From Bacteroidales bacterium (GTDB taxonomy: Bacteria; Bacteroidota; Bacteroidia; Bacteroidales; UBA932): a DNA stretch of 39,498 bases. The stretch spans positions 1 through 39,498 of the forward strand of contig JAFVAU010000030.1 of assembly GCA_017480345.1 (NCBI GenBank), in the 5' to 3' direction. The notes beneath the pieces were generated by a model, which was not told the origin of the DNA, searched no databases, and was given only the letters and a program-made list of their open reading frames with translations. The translations under genes were made by a program, and so were the position numbers. Positions 8,228 through 17,700 of the stretch are shown here, piece after piece (the first letter of the stretch is position 1; each line of letters begins with the position of its first letter).

Positions 8228-8605
8228 TTATTTCAAAAACACGAAGAAAACCGCCAAAATCATGCAGAAAAAGGCGGCCAGGTGGTTCCACTGGACGGGC
8301 TGTCCCTTGAACAGGAAGGTGACGATGACGGTGAAGACGGTGAGGGAAATCACCTCCTGGATTACCTTGAGCTGCATCAGGTTGAAGGGGCCTCCGTTGC
8401 CCTGGAAGCCAATCCGGTTGGCCGGTACGGTGAGGCAGTACTCGAAAAAGGCTATTCCCCAGGAGAAAAGGATGATGAGGATGAGCGGCCAGCCGGTGGA
8501 AATTTTCATTTCCTGCAGCTTGAGATGGCCGTACCAGGCGAACGTCATGAACACGTTCGAGAAGATGAGCATGATAATGGTCCAGAATCCGTTCATGGTT
8601 TTCAT
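8228..8605 (-). CDS. DMT-family (DUF486) small membrane protein
   Basis: A 125-residue integral membrane protein with four hydrophobic helices, about residues 8-25, 38-57, 82-101 and 105-123. The segments FMTFAWYGHLK, GIAFFEYCLTVPANRIG and LKVIQEVISLTVF are characteristic of the DUF486/DMT superfamily, four-helix relatives of the drug/metabolite transporters. The transported compound is unknown. It shares a short upstream region with the divergent glmM gene; a minus-strand TAATTTTG box at 8620-8627 could serve as its -7 element. Confidence 0.85.
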   Translation of the reverse strand: MKTMNGFWTIIMLIFSNVFMTFAWYGHLKLQEMKISTGWPLILIILFSWGIAFFEYCLTVPANRIGFQGNGGPFNLMQLKVIQEVISLTVFTVIVTFLFKGQPVQWNHLAAFFCMILAVFFVFLK

Positions 8606-8636
8606 TTGTAATTGGGGCGCAAAATTAATAACTTTG
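8605..8636 (+). promoter_or_regulatory. Promoter for glmM
   Basis: TTTG (8605-8608), a 20-base spacer and TAACTTTG (8629-8636) match the Bacteroidetes promoter consensus, 30 bases before the glmM ATG. The -33 element overlaps the start codon of the divergent DMT gene. Confidence 0.75.
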
Positions 8637-8666
8637 CAAGACTAAACGAAGAAAATCTTACACAAT

Positions 8667-10082
8667 ATGACACTCATCAAATCCATTTCCGGTATTCGCG
8701 GCACCATCGGCGGGCAGCCCGGTGGCGCCCTCACGCCCATCGACGTAGTCAAATTCACGGCAGCCTATGCCGCCACCCTTCCCCAGCGCAAGCCCCAGCC
8801 CAATGGGGAGCGTTACAAGATTGTGGTGGGCAAGGACGCCCGCATGTCCGGCGACATGGTGGAGCAGCTGGTGGTGGGAACCCTCATCGGTTGCGGCATA
8901 GACGTGGTCAAATGCGGCTTTGCCTCCACCCCCACCACGGAAATGGCCGTCCTCTTTGCCCAGGCCGATGGCGGCATCATCCTCACCGCCAGCCACAACC
9001 CCCGTCAGTGGAACGCCCTCAAGCTCCTGAACGACAAAGGTGAGTTCCTCACCGCCGTGGAAGGACAGGCTGTGCTGGACCTGGCCGAGAAGGAAGATTT
9101 CAATTTTGCCGAAGTTGACCAGCTGGGCAACGTGGAGGAAGAGGACTTCACGGACAAGCACCTGGATGCCGTCCTGGCCCTGCCGGCCGTGGATGTGGAA
9201 GCCGTCAAGGCCGCCCATTTCACCGTGGTGGTGGATGCCATCAACTCCGTGGGCGGCATTATCATGCCCCGCCTCCTCAAGCGCCTGGGCGTCAAGTGCA
9301 TCGGCCTTAACTGCAACCCTACCGGAGACTTTGCCCACAATCCGGAGCCCCTTCCCGCCAACCTGGTGGACCTCTGTGAGACGGTGGTGAAGGAAAAGGC
9401 AGACCTGGGCGTCTCTGTGGACCCGGATGTGGACCGCCTGGCCTTCATCTGCGAGAACGGCGAGCCCTTCGTGGAAGAATATACCCTGGTTTCCGTGGCC
9501 GATTACCTTTGCGAGATTGCCCAGAAGGAAGGGAAACCCATCGCCACCGTTTCCAACCTCTCCTCCACCCGCGCCCTGCGCGACGTCACGGAGAAGCACG
9601 GAGGCAAGTACTACGCCGCCGCCGTGGGTGAGGTGAACGTGACCACCAAGATGCACGAGGTGGGCGCCCTCATCGGCGGAGAAGGCAACGGAGGCGTCAT
9701 CTATCCCGCCATCCATGCCGGCCGCGACGCCATGGTGGGCGTGGCTCTGTTCCTGAGCAACCTGGCCCACAAGAAGATGAAGGTGAGCGAGCTCAAGAAA
9801 ACCTATCCGCAGTACTTCATCGCCAAGAACAAGATTCAGCTCAGCGACAGCGCCCTCATAGACAAGATTCTCAGTGAACTCAAGACAATCTACGCCAAGG
9901 AGAACATCAACGACATAGACGGCGTCAAGATCAACTTCGAAGCCACCAAGACCTGGGTCCACCTGCGCAAGTCCAACACGGAGCCCATCATCCGCATCTA
10001 CTCCGAAGCCTCCACCCCGGAAGCCGCCGAGGCCCTGGGGAACGAAGTCATTGCCGTTGCCCAAAAAATCATAAACGGATAA
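8667..10082 (+). CDS. glmM: Phosphoglucosamine mutase
   Basis: A 471-residue phosphohexomutase that converts glucosamine-6-phosphate to glucosamine-1-phosphate for UDP-GlcNAc and peptidoglycan synthesis. The phosphorylated serine is Ser109 in ILTASHNP. The Mg-binding loop is DPDVDRLA (around 250), and the phosphate-binding loop RKSNTEPIIRIYSEA lies near the C-terminus. Bacteroidetes GlmM enzymes have this length and start (IKSISGIRGTIGG). A related phosphomannomutase/phosphoglucomutase activity cannot be excluded. The stop codon overlaps the start of the next gene (TAATG), so the two are translationally coupled. Confidence 0.92.
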   Translation: MTLIKSISGIRGTIGGQPGGALTPIDVVKFTAAYAATLPQRKPQPNGERYKIVVGKDARMSGDMVEQLVVGTLIGCGIDVVKCGFASTPTTEMAVLFAQADGGIILTASHNPRQWNALKLLNDKGEFLTAVEGQAVLDLAEKEDFNFAEVDQLGNVEEEDFTDKHLDAVLALPAVDVEAVKAAHFTVVVDAINSVGGIIMPRLLKRLGVKCIGLNCNPTGDFAHNPEPLPANLVDLCETVVKEKADLGVSVDPDVDRLAFICENGEPFVEEYTLVSVADYLCEIAQKEGKPIATVSNLSSTRALRDVTEKHGGKYYAAAVGEVNVTTKMHEVGALIGGEGNGGVIYPAIHAGRDAMVGVALFLSNLAHKKMKVSELKKTYPQYFIAKNKIQLSDSALIDKILSELKTIYAKENINDIDGVKINFEATKTWVHLRKSNTEPIIRIYSEASTPEAAEALGNEVIAVAQKIING

Positions 10083-11149
10083 TGTTCTCATTCCGAACCA
10101 CCCCTCTGGAGGACCAACTGGACAAAGCCCTGCACTACGGCAAGGTGGGATGCTTCTGCACCCACAGCTGCTGGGATACGGGCAAGGGCCGATGGATGTG
10201 GGACCTCTTCCGCGAGCGGGGCAACCTGGTTACGGTGTTCAACCCCCGCGAGGCGGAGCTCACCCCCGGCACCAACCACATTGTCTTTGAAAGCGACCAA
10301 CTGCGGGACCTGGATGCCGTGGTGGTGGAAATCCAGGACGTGGGCGTGCGCTACTTCAATTACACCAAGGACGTGATGCAGCTCATGGAGATGCTCATGC
10401 TCCTGGGGGAGGACGCCCCGTCCCTGTATATTGTGGACCACATCAATCCATCCGGCCGCGTGGTGGAGGGTTCCATTCCGGCCGTCAGCGGAGAGATGTT
10501 CGTCCCCAAGGTGGCGCATCGGCACGGACTCACCCTGGGTGAACTGGTGAACCTGTATGCCTCGGAGATTGGGGCCAAGTTCCCCATCCATGTGATATCG
10601 GCCATGGCCACCGACGCCAACCGGCAGCTCATGCCCTGGACCATTGCGCCGGCCTCCGACATCCCGGGGCTCTTCAGCTCCTACCTGTACAGCGGCGGCG
10701 GCCTGTGGAACAACACCACCATCACCCCCGGCATCGGCACGGCGCGGCCCTATGAATATATAGGTGCGCCCTTCATCAAGCCCCTGAGGCCGGAAGAGCT
10801 GCCCCAGGCGCACGGAGCCCTGCTCAGGCCTTGCTCTTTTACGCCATCGGCCGGCCGATATGAGGGGGAGCGCTGTTTCGGCTTCCAGATTATGCTGCTG
10901 CCCGGAGAGCCCTACCACAGCCTCCTGCACACCCTGCACCTGATGCGCTGGTTCCGGGAGCACTATTCGGCCTTCGAGTTTGAGCCCGCCTTCTTCACCA
11001 AGCTGGCAGACCCTGTGATGGAAGCCTACCTGAAGGAGCAGATCAGCTTTGACGTGGTGCAGGAGCATGTGAAACTGGAAGAGCAGAAGTGGATCCGCAA
11101 GGCCAAGCGCTATCTCCTCTACGACGATGCGCCGTACCGGATGAAATGA
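10082..11149 (+). CDS. DUF1343/NamZ-like protein without a signal peptide
   Basis: A 355-residue member of the DUF1343 family, whose studied members (NamZ) are exo-beta-N-acetylmuramidases. Family marks are VEIQDVGVRYFNY (82-94), VDHINPSGRVVEG in place of the usual LDRPNP, and VAHRHGLTLGEL (144-155). Two things differ from the norm. No signal peptide is visible, although relatives are secreted, and the usual PEHG segment is replaced by NPREAE at about 54-59. It overlaps glmM by one base, which suggests a cytoplasmic role in amino-sugar or muropeptide recycling. Enzymatic activity is uncertain because of the changed motif. Confidence 0.78.
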   Translation: MFSFRTTPLEDQLDKALHYGKVGCFCTHSCWDTGKGRWMWDLFRERGNLVTVFNPREAELTPGTNHIVFESDQLRDLDAVVVEIQDVGVRYFNYTKDVMQLMEMLMLLGEDAPSLYIVDHINPSGRVVEGSIPAVSGEMFVPKVAHRHGLTLGELVNLYASEIGAKFPIHVISAMATDANRQLMPWTIAPASDIPGLFSSYLYSGGGLWNNTTITPGIGTARPYEYIGAPFIKPLRPEELPQAHGALLRPCSFTPSAGRYEGERCFGFQIMLLPGEPYHSLLHTLHLMRWFREHYSAFEFEPAFFTKLADPVMEAYLKEQISFDVVQEHVKLEEQKWIRKAKRYLLYDDAPYRMK

Positions 11150-11150
11150 G

Positions 11151-11202
11151 ATGGCCGGTCGGTGCCGGCCATGACGTCATTCCCGGCTCCGACCGGGAAT
11201 CT
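11151..11202. repeat. Bipartite palindromic repeat, intergenic copy
   Basis: Two hairpins follow each other: ATGGCCGG/CCGGCCAT (11151-11172) and ATTCCCGG/CCGGGAAT (11179-11200), joined by GACGTC. A related two-hairpin copy lies inside the MFS gene at 28942-29007, and a single-hairpin copy is found at 29618-29639. It sits between the DUF1343 gene and the rpmE2 promoter. Confidence 0.8.
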
Positions 11203-11210
11203 AAAAAAGA

Positions 11211-11242
11211 TTTGGAGTTATCGGCAATAATGACTATCTTTG
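11211..11242 (+). promoter_or_regulatory. Promoter for rpmE2
   Basis: TTTG (11211-11214), a 20-base spacer and TATCTTTG (11235-11242) match the Bacteroidetes consensus, 38 bases before the L31 start. Confidence 0.75.
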
Positions 11243-11280
11243 CGGTCCAAAATTGTTAACAATTATAGTTTTTACGTAAA

Positions 11281-11532
11281 ATGAAGAAAGGAATTCATCC
11301 CGAAACCTACCGTCTTGTAGCTTTCAAGGATATGTCCAATGACACCATCTTCGTCACCCGCAGCTGCGCTCCTTCCAAGGAGAACATCACTGTGGAAGGC
11401 GTCGAGTACCCGCTGGTGAAGCTGGAAATTTCCAACACTTCCCACCCGTTCTACACGGGCAAGGTGAAGCTGGTGGACACCGCCGGTCGTGTGGATATGT
11501 TCTATCAGAGATACAAGAGCCGCAAGAAATAA
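11281..11532 (+). CDS. rpmE2: 50S ribosomal protein L31, type B
   Basis: An 83-residue large-subunit protein. KKGIHPETYRLVAFKDMSND, SHPFYTGK and the closing GRVDMFYQRYKSR are standard for the type B form. The Cys pairs that bind zinc in type A L31 are absent (a single Cys remains in RSCAPS), so this is the zinc-independent paralog that is the normal L31 in Bacteroidales. It is a single-gene unit between its own promoter and the terminator at 11552-11587. Confidence 0.96.
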   Translation: MKKGIHPETYRLVAFKDMSNDTIFVTRSCAPSKENITVEGVEYPLVKLEISNTSHPFYTGKVKLVDTAGRVDMFYQRYKSRKK

Positions 11533-11551
11533 GTTCTTCGGACCCAAGGTT

Positions 11552-11587
11552 AAAAAACGGCAGCCACAGGACGTGGTTGCCGTTTTT
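11552..11587. terminator. Shared terminator of rpmE2 and the convergent GH2 gene
   Basis: AAAAACGGCAGCCA pairs with TGGTTGCCGTTTTT, with A and T runs on both sides. It lies 20 bases after rpmE2 and ends three bases from the stop of the convergent GH2 gene, so it can stop transcription from either direction. Confidence 0.85.
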
Positions 11588-11589
11588 CG

Positions 11590-14520
11590 TTAAGGGATGA
11601 GGGTGAAACTCGTGCTGTAGTTGCCGTCACTCCACAGGGTGCGGGAGGCTTCGGGCCGGGAACCCCAGCTGTCATATCCTCCCACGCCGCTCATCCCCAA
11701 GTCCAGGATGAGTTCCGGACTGCTCCGGTGGGGCACGTCGGCAAGGTGTGTCTGGTGCTCTTTTTCCTCCGGGTCCAGATCTTCTGTCCAGGCGTCCAGG
11801 TAGTTGAACTCAAAGTCTCCCTGTATGGAAAGTCGGCTGGTTTTCAGCCATTTGACGCCGCTGCGGTGACCGGTCTCCTGGGGACGGACATAGGGGTAGA
11901 CTTCTTTGTCGGCCCGGCTGTGCCAGATGCCGGGGAAAGCCCCGCTGCACCGGTCTTGGTAATTCTCCCAAGGGCCGCGTCCCAGATAGCTGAAACGGGT
12001 GTCCGTCCCTTCCGGGAAGCGCATCCTGAGGCCGATGCGGGGAATCTCCGTCCGCGGACCCTTTCCGCCGTTGAAAGCCATATCCACCTTGATTATCCCG
12101 TCCGGAAGGATGTGGTATGCCACGGTGAGCAGGCTTTCCGCCGGCAGGGCATAATCCGTTTCCACCACCACGGTGTTGGACTCCTGGCGCACCCGGGTGC
12201 CGGCCTGGAAGTGTTGGGAGGCCTCTTTCCAGGCGCTCAGGCGCTGGGGGGAGCGGTTGCCCCGGTCGTTGTCCGTCCAGGCACGGTAAAAGATGGGCCG
12301 GAGACCGAATTTCGAGTCAAAGACATCCTTTCCCTTCACCTTATATTGCTTCAGGATTCCCTCGCTCTTGTCAAACACAAGTTGGAATTTCTTTTCGGAA
12401 ACGGTGATGCTTTGGGCGTCTTCTTCCCATACGGGCGCTTTCCCTTTGATTCTGCGCTCTTTGGCTGCTACAGTTTTCAGTTCGATGCAGTCCCGTGCGC
12501 CGGCCCCCTCGAAAACAAGCTGATAGGTGCCGCTTCGTCGCATGCGGGGAAGCCGGAGACTCAAGGTTTCATCGGCCTGTGGTGCCGTTTGAAGGCGGAA
12601 TTTTCCCTTCCGGATGGTTTTTCCGTCCCGCTGCAGTTTCCAGCTGAATTTCTCGCCTTCCAGGGACTTGAAATAGTTCCGGTTGAAGACGTGGAAAGTC
12701 CCGGTGGAATCCCGGTAAAAATGTACATTCTGGTACACATGCTGCACCTCGTAGAAGGCGGGATGCGGCTCCCGGTCGGGATTCACGATGCCGTTGCAAC
12801 AGAAATTGGCGTCGGAGCGGTCCGTGTCCCCGTAATCCCCGCCGTAGGTCCAGCCTCGCTCTTTGTCATACAGGCCCTGGTCCACCCAGTCCCAGATAAA
12901 GCCGCCCTGCAGCTGAGGAAAGGAGTAGATGGCCTCCCACTGGAGGTCCAGCGAGCCGGTGGAATTGCCCATGGAATGGGAGTACTCGGAGGGACACACC
13001 GGTCTTTCCGTATACTTCCGGCCCATTTCCCAAAACCATTCGGCATCCGGATACTGGGGCACAATCATGTCTGTGTTGTGCTCCATCTCTGCCCGTTCAT
13101 AGCAGACGGGACGGTTCATCCATCCCCGTTCCAGGGCCTTGAGGGTGTCGTAGGCGGCATAGAAGTTGACGCCGTTGCCGGCCTCGTTTCCCAGTGAGAG
13201 AATGGTTACGCAGGGGTAATTGGCAGTGCGGCCATACATGTTCAGCACCCGGTCCAGATGCTTGGCCCTCCACTCGGGATTGTTGCCCAGCGTACGCTCC
13301 AGGCGGTATCCCATGCCGTGGCTTTCGATGTTGGCCTCGTCATAGACGTAGAAACCCAGGGAGTCGCAGAGTTCGTAGAACTCGCGCGGCTGGGGATAAT
13401 GGCAGGTGCGGACGGCGTTGATGTTGGCCTCTTTCATCAGCCGCAAGTCTTGCAGGATGCGTTCCCGGGAAGTGTAGTGGCCGGTCCAGGGGTCGTGCTC
13501 ATGCAGGTTAACGCCTTTGAATTTGACAGGCTGTCCGTTCACCAGGAACACGCTCACCATCCGCCCGCCATCCCGGACGGGCTTGATTTCCAGACGGCGG
13601 AAGCCCACGTCAAAGCGGGTATATTCCCCGCCGGCCTCCACCAGCAGCGTGTACAGTTCCGGGGTTTCCGCGCTCCAGCGGCGCACCCCGGGAATCCGGA
13701 CAGGCCGGGTGAGCGTTTGTCCGTTCACGTCCAGCGTTTCCTGCGCCACCACCGTTTTGCCATCCAGCAGTTCATAGTGTATGCTCACAGGGATTTCACT
13801 GGAAAGACGCAGCTGGAACACCCCGGTGCGGCAGTCTTCCTCCAGGGTGCTCAGCACCTGGAAGTCCAGGTCTTTTCCGGGAGCCTCGGCACTCAGGAAG
13901 ATGTCCCGCTCAATGCCGCTGATGCGCCAGAAGTCCTGACATTCCAGGAAAGAGCCGGCAGTCCATCGGTACATCGTGAGCTCCAGCTGATTCTCTCCTT
14001 CCCGGAGAAAGGACGTGATTTCATAACGGGCCAGGGACTTGGAGTCTTCGTGGTAGCCCACATCGGCCCCGTTCACCTTTACATAAGTGCCGGATTTGGA
14101 GCCGCAGACATTCAGGTAGATGTTCTTCCCTTCCCAGGCCGATGGCAGCGTAAAGCTTCGCCGGTAGGTCCCGATGGGAATCTGCTCCGGCAGTTCTCCC
14201 GGGTCCGGATGCCTCCGCCCGAATTCGTAGGGATGGTTTACATAGATGGGGACGTCGTATCCTTGCACTTCCCAGTTGCCGGGCACCCGGATGGGTCCTT
14301 GGGCATGAAGGGCGCCGTCGGTGGAGGACAGGGTGAAGTCCCATCGGCCCGAAAGGCTCAGGTAGCGGGAACTCTGGGGAAAGCCCTTGGACAGGGCATC
14401 CTCGCGGGAGTCGTACCAGATTACCTCTGTCCGGCGGGTTTGTGCGTTCACGGATGTGGCTTGGATGTCCTTCCACAAAGGGAGGACGGCCAGGATAAGG
14501 TTGAAAATCAATGTGCACAT
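11590..14520 (-). CDS. GH2 beta-galactosidase (LacZ-like), exported
   Basis: A 976-residue glycoside hydrolase of family 2, likely removing beta-galactose from glycoprotein glycans after desialylation. The N-terminus is hydrophobic and ends VNAQ (about residue 27), consistent with export. The jelly-roll sugar-binding domain covers about 50-215, the Ig-like domain 220-310, and the TIM barrel 315-600. The acid/base is Glu446 in LSLGNEAGNG and the nucleophile is Glu512 in CPSEYSHSMGN. A C-terminal LacZ small-chain-type domain follows at about 700-976. It is divergent from susC; a minus-strand TATCTTTG (14538-14545) lies 18 bases before its start. The location suggests it belongs to the sialoglycan locus. 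Confidence 0.92.
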   Translation of the reverse strand: MCTLIFNLILAVLPLWKDIQATSVNAQTRRTEVIWYDSREDALSKGFPQSSRYLSLSGRWDFTLSSTDGALHAQGPIRVPGNWEVQGYDVPIYVNHPYEFGRRHPDPGELPEQIPIGTYRRSFTLPSAWEGKNIYLNVCGSKSGTYVKVNGADVGYHEDSKSLARYEITSFLREGENQLELTMYRWTAGSFLECQDFWRISGIERDIFLSAEAPGKDLDFQVLSTLEEDCRTGVFQLRLSSEIPVSIHYELLDGKTVVAQETLDVNGQTLTRPVRIPGVRRWSAETPELYTLLVEAGGEYTRFDVGFRRLEIKPVRDGGRMVSVFLVNGQPVKFKGVNLHEHDPWTGHYTSRERILQDLRLMKEANINAVRTCHYPQPREFYELCDSLGFYVYDEANIESHGMGYRLERTLGNNPEWRAKHLDRVLNMYGRTANYPCVTILSLGNEAGNGVNFYAAYDTLKALERGWMNRPVCYERAEMEHNTDMIVPQYPDAEWFWEMGRKYTERPVCPSEYSHSMGNSTGSLDLQWEAIYSFPQLQGGFIWDWVDQGLYDKERGWTYGGDYGDTDRSDANFCCNGIVNPDREPHPAFYEVQHVYQNVHFYRDSTGTFHVFNRNYFKSLEGEKFSWKLQRDGKTIRKGKFRLQTAPQADETLSLRLPRMRRSGTYQLVFEGAGARDCIELKTVAAKERRIKGKAPVWEEDAQSITVSEKKFQLVFDKSEGILKQYKVKGKDVFDSKFGLRPIFYRAWTDNDRGNRSPQRLSAWKEASQHFQAGTRVRQESNTVVVETDYALPAESLLTVAYHILPDGIIKVDMAFNGGKGPRTEIPRIGLRMRFPEGTDTRFSYLGRGPWENYQDRCSGAFPGIWHSRADKEVYPYVRPQETGHRSGVKWLKTSRLSIQGDFEFNYLDAWTEDLDPEEKEHQTHLADVPHRSSPELILDLGMSGVGGYDSWGSRPEASRTLWSDGNYSTSFTLIP

Positions 14521-14537
14521 GTCTTTTATAAACTATG

Positions 14538-14545
14538 CAAAGATA
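14538..14545 (-). promoter_or_regulatory. -7 box for the GH2 gene
   Basis: TATCTTTG on the minus strand matches the Bacteroidetes -7 element. No convincing -33 TTTG is found at the right distance, so expression may need an activator. Confidence 0.5.
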
Positions 14546-14601
14546 AGTTTAATTTTCGACGTGCGGCCTGTTTAAATAAATAAAATATTTTAAATCAAAA
14601 T

Positions 14602-14632
14602 TTTGCATATTAAAAAAAAATTCTTATATTTG
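14602..14632 (+). promoter_or_regulatory. Promoter of the susC-led sialoglycan operon
   Basis: TTTG (14602-14605), exactly 19 bases, then TATATTTG (14625-14632) is a full match to the Bacteroidetes consensus. The leader to the susC ATG is about 75 bases. The surrounding 14560-14640 stretch is very AT-rich compared with the flanking genes. Confidence 0.8.
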
Positions 14633-14711
14633 TCGCGGAACTATATTTTGTTTAAGAGCCTTACAATCCTAAACCGTAGAATTATTTACTAACCCAACAA
14701 ACAACCTCATT

Positions 14712-17700
14712 ATGAGAAAAGCACTCAAAAGCACTGCTTCCCTCTTGCTTGTCGGCTTGCTCTCGGTGATACTGGGGGGGGCAAATCTCTTTGCCCAGAA
14801 CCGCTGCACCGGTAAGGTCGTCGACGCTCAGGGAGAGCCCGTCATTTCCGCTTCCGTTCTCATCAAGGGCGCACCTGTCACCACAGGTACCGTTACCGAC
14901 TTTGACGGTAATTTTGTCCAGACGAACGCAAAGACCGGAGATGTTCTGGTGATTTCCTCCATTGGTTACACCACCGTGGAGGTTGTATGGAACGGACAGC
15001 CTCTGACCATTACCCTGCAAGAGGATGCCAACCTTCTGGACGAGACGGTGGTAACCGCCTACGGCGGCCGCCAGCTTCGCTCCAAGGTGACCAACTCCAT
15101 CTCCTCCGTCAAGGAAGAGACCCTTTCCTCCGGTATGCACACCAATGCGGCCCAGGCCCTGTCCGGTGCCGTGGCCGGTCTGCGTGTCCAGCAAACTTCC
15201 GGTGACCCCGGTGCCAGTCCCACCATCGTCCTCCGCGGCGGTACCACCATGGGCGGCGGCGGAAGTCCCCTGGTGATTGTGGACGGCGCCCAGCGCAGCA
15301 TGTCGGACCTGAATCCCGCCGACATCGAATCCATGGAAGTTCTCAAGGATGCCGGTGCCACCGCCATCTACGGCGCCCGTGCCGCCAACGGCGTTATCCT
15401 CATTACCACCAAGCGGGGTAAGGAAGGTTACAGCGCCATCGGCGTGAGGGCCAAATTCTCCGCCAACTTCGAGCAGCACCCCTATGAGTTCCTGAACTCG
15501 GCCGACTATCTTTATTATATGCGAATGGCCTACAAGCGTTCCTCTGAGTATATTACGCTTTCGGACGGAACCAAGATGGGCTCCACCAACACCAGCTCCC
15601 TGGCCGGTCAGCAACCCTACGGCACCGGCAACCTGTATTGGGATGCCGCCGGCAACGTGCTGGACGGCCGCAAGGACGGCCGTGCCCTCTGGGGTGTCTA
15701 TGACAACTCCGACGGAAAGTACTCCACGCTCCTGTCCAATCCGGACTGGGGAACCATGGTGGACCCCGTCACCGGAAATCCGCTCGTCTTCTGGCAGGGC
15801 AAGACCGTGGCCGATATCAATATCAAGAGCCCGGCTTTCTCTCAGGACTACGGCGTAGATTTCCAGGGCGGCAACGACAAGGGGCGCTACTATGCCTCCA
15901 TCGGCTACAACCGCTCTGAGGGTAATGCCCTGGACAATGACTACAACCGTATCACCTTCGCTTTCAACGGAGACTACAAGATCCGGAAGTGGTTGCACTC
16001 CAGTTCTTCCTTCAACTTTGCCCATACCACCTGGACGCCCATCAAGAACGGCAACTCCGAAGCCTATTACTTCAACCGTTCGTGGTCCGTTCCTCCCACC
16101 TACCGTACCACCAATGCAGACGGTGAGTGGAACCCCAGCCCGCGTAACAGCATCCAGGATGGCCATGTGGCCATTTCCAACCCGCAGCGCATCTACGACT
16201 ACAATACGGACAAGTTCAACATGAACCAGACCTTCACGATCTTCTTCACCCCTTGGCTCAATTTCAAAGCCAGCGCCAGCTGGTACTATGAAAACACTAA
16301 GCAGGAGTATTTCATGAAGGACTATCTGCTGGGTGCCAACCGCTATTACAGGAACCGCGAAAGTTATGATTACTATAATCGGAACCTGAACCAGACCTAT
16401 ACCGGTATCCTCAATTTCAACAAGACCTTCGTCAACGTCCACAATGTGTCCGCCATGCTGGGTGTCGAGTATTTCGACCAGGGTACCAAGGGCTTTGATG
16501 CCTATGGTTATGGCGCCGACACGGACGATTTCCAGGACCTGTCCCTCACCAAGCAGGATGAATCCCGTAAAATAGACTCCTGGCACAGCCAGAACCGTAT
16601 CCTGTCCTTCTTCGCCAAGGCCGACTACGATTACGATTCCAAGTATCTGGTCTCCCTGGTTGCCCGTTATGACGGCTATTCCCGTCTGGCCAAGCAGAGC
16701 CGCTGGGGTTTCTTCCCCGGTATCTCCGCCGGTTGGGTCTTCTCCAGGGAGCCCTTCATGGAGCCGGTAAAGGATGTGATTTCCTTCGCCAAACTCCGTA
16801 TGTCCTATGGTGCCAACGGTAGTTTGGACGCCGTGGGCAATTACCAGGTATATGGTGCCTATGGCAACCAGACCAATTATGACGGAAACAACACCATCCT
16901 CTTCTCCACCCTGCCTACTCCGGCACTGCTCTGGGAGAAGTCCTGGACCTTCGAAACCGGTCTGGACATGAGCTTCTGGCAGAACCGCCTGAACGTGAAC
17001 CTGACGTACTACAACCGTCATACGTCCAACAAGATTGCCAACATCACCATCCCGTCCCATACCGGTTCCTCCACCTTGCTCTCCAACAACGGTGAAATCA
17101 TGAACCAGGGTTTTGAGTTCGAAATCAACGCCCGTATCGTGAACACCCGTGACTGGAAGGTAAATCTGGCCCTGAACGGTGCCTACAACCGGAACAAGAT
17201 TGTCAAGCTTCCCGACAACGGCCTGGAGAACAACCGTCAGAATGCCCAGCAGGTGTACGATCCCAAGACGGGAGAACTCATCTGGGTAGGCGGCTATCAG
17301 GAAGGCCAGACCCCCGGAGACATCTACGGACCGCTGGCAGAAGGCATCTATGGCAGCTACAGCGAGATTCCCGGCAACCTCATCGATAAGACTTCCGGTA
17401 ACAACGGTTCCAACGGCAAGTGGCTCTACGGCCCCGATGCCTGGAAGAATCTGTCGGATGCGGAAAAGAGAGGCGCTTTCCCCATTCAGCCTGGTGACGT
17501 CAAGTGGAAGGATGTGAACGGAGACGGTGTCATCGACAATTACGACCTGGTGAAACTGGGCAACACCGTTCCCAAGTGGACGGGCGGATTTGTTCCCACC
17601 GTTTCCTGGAAGGGCATCACCCTCACCGGCCGTTTCGACTATGCCCTGGACTTCAAGGTGGTGGACAACGTAACTCCTTGGATCATGGGTAACATGCAGG

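Noticed and set aside
14682-17060. A 792-codon minus-strand frame opposite susC
   Set aside because: It is a shadow of susC; no domain, no signal and a Gly/Val-rich composition dictated by the third codon position of the real gene.
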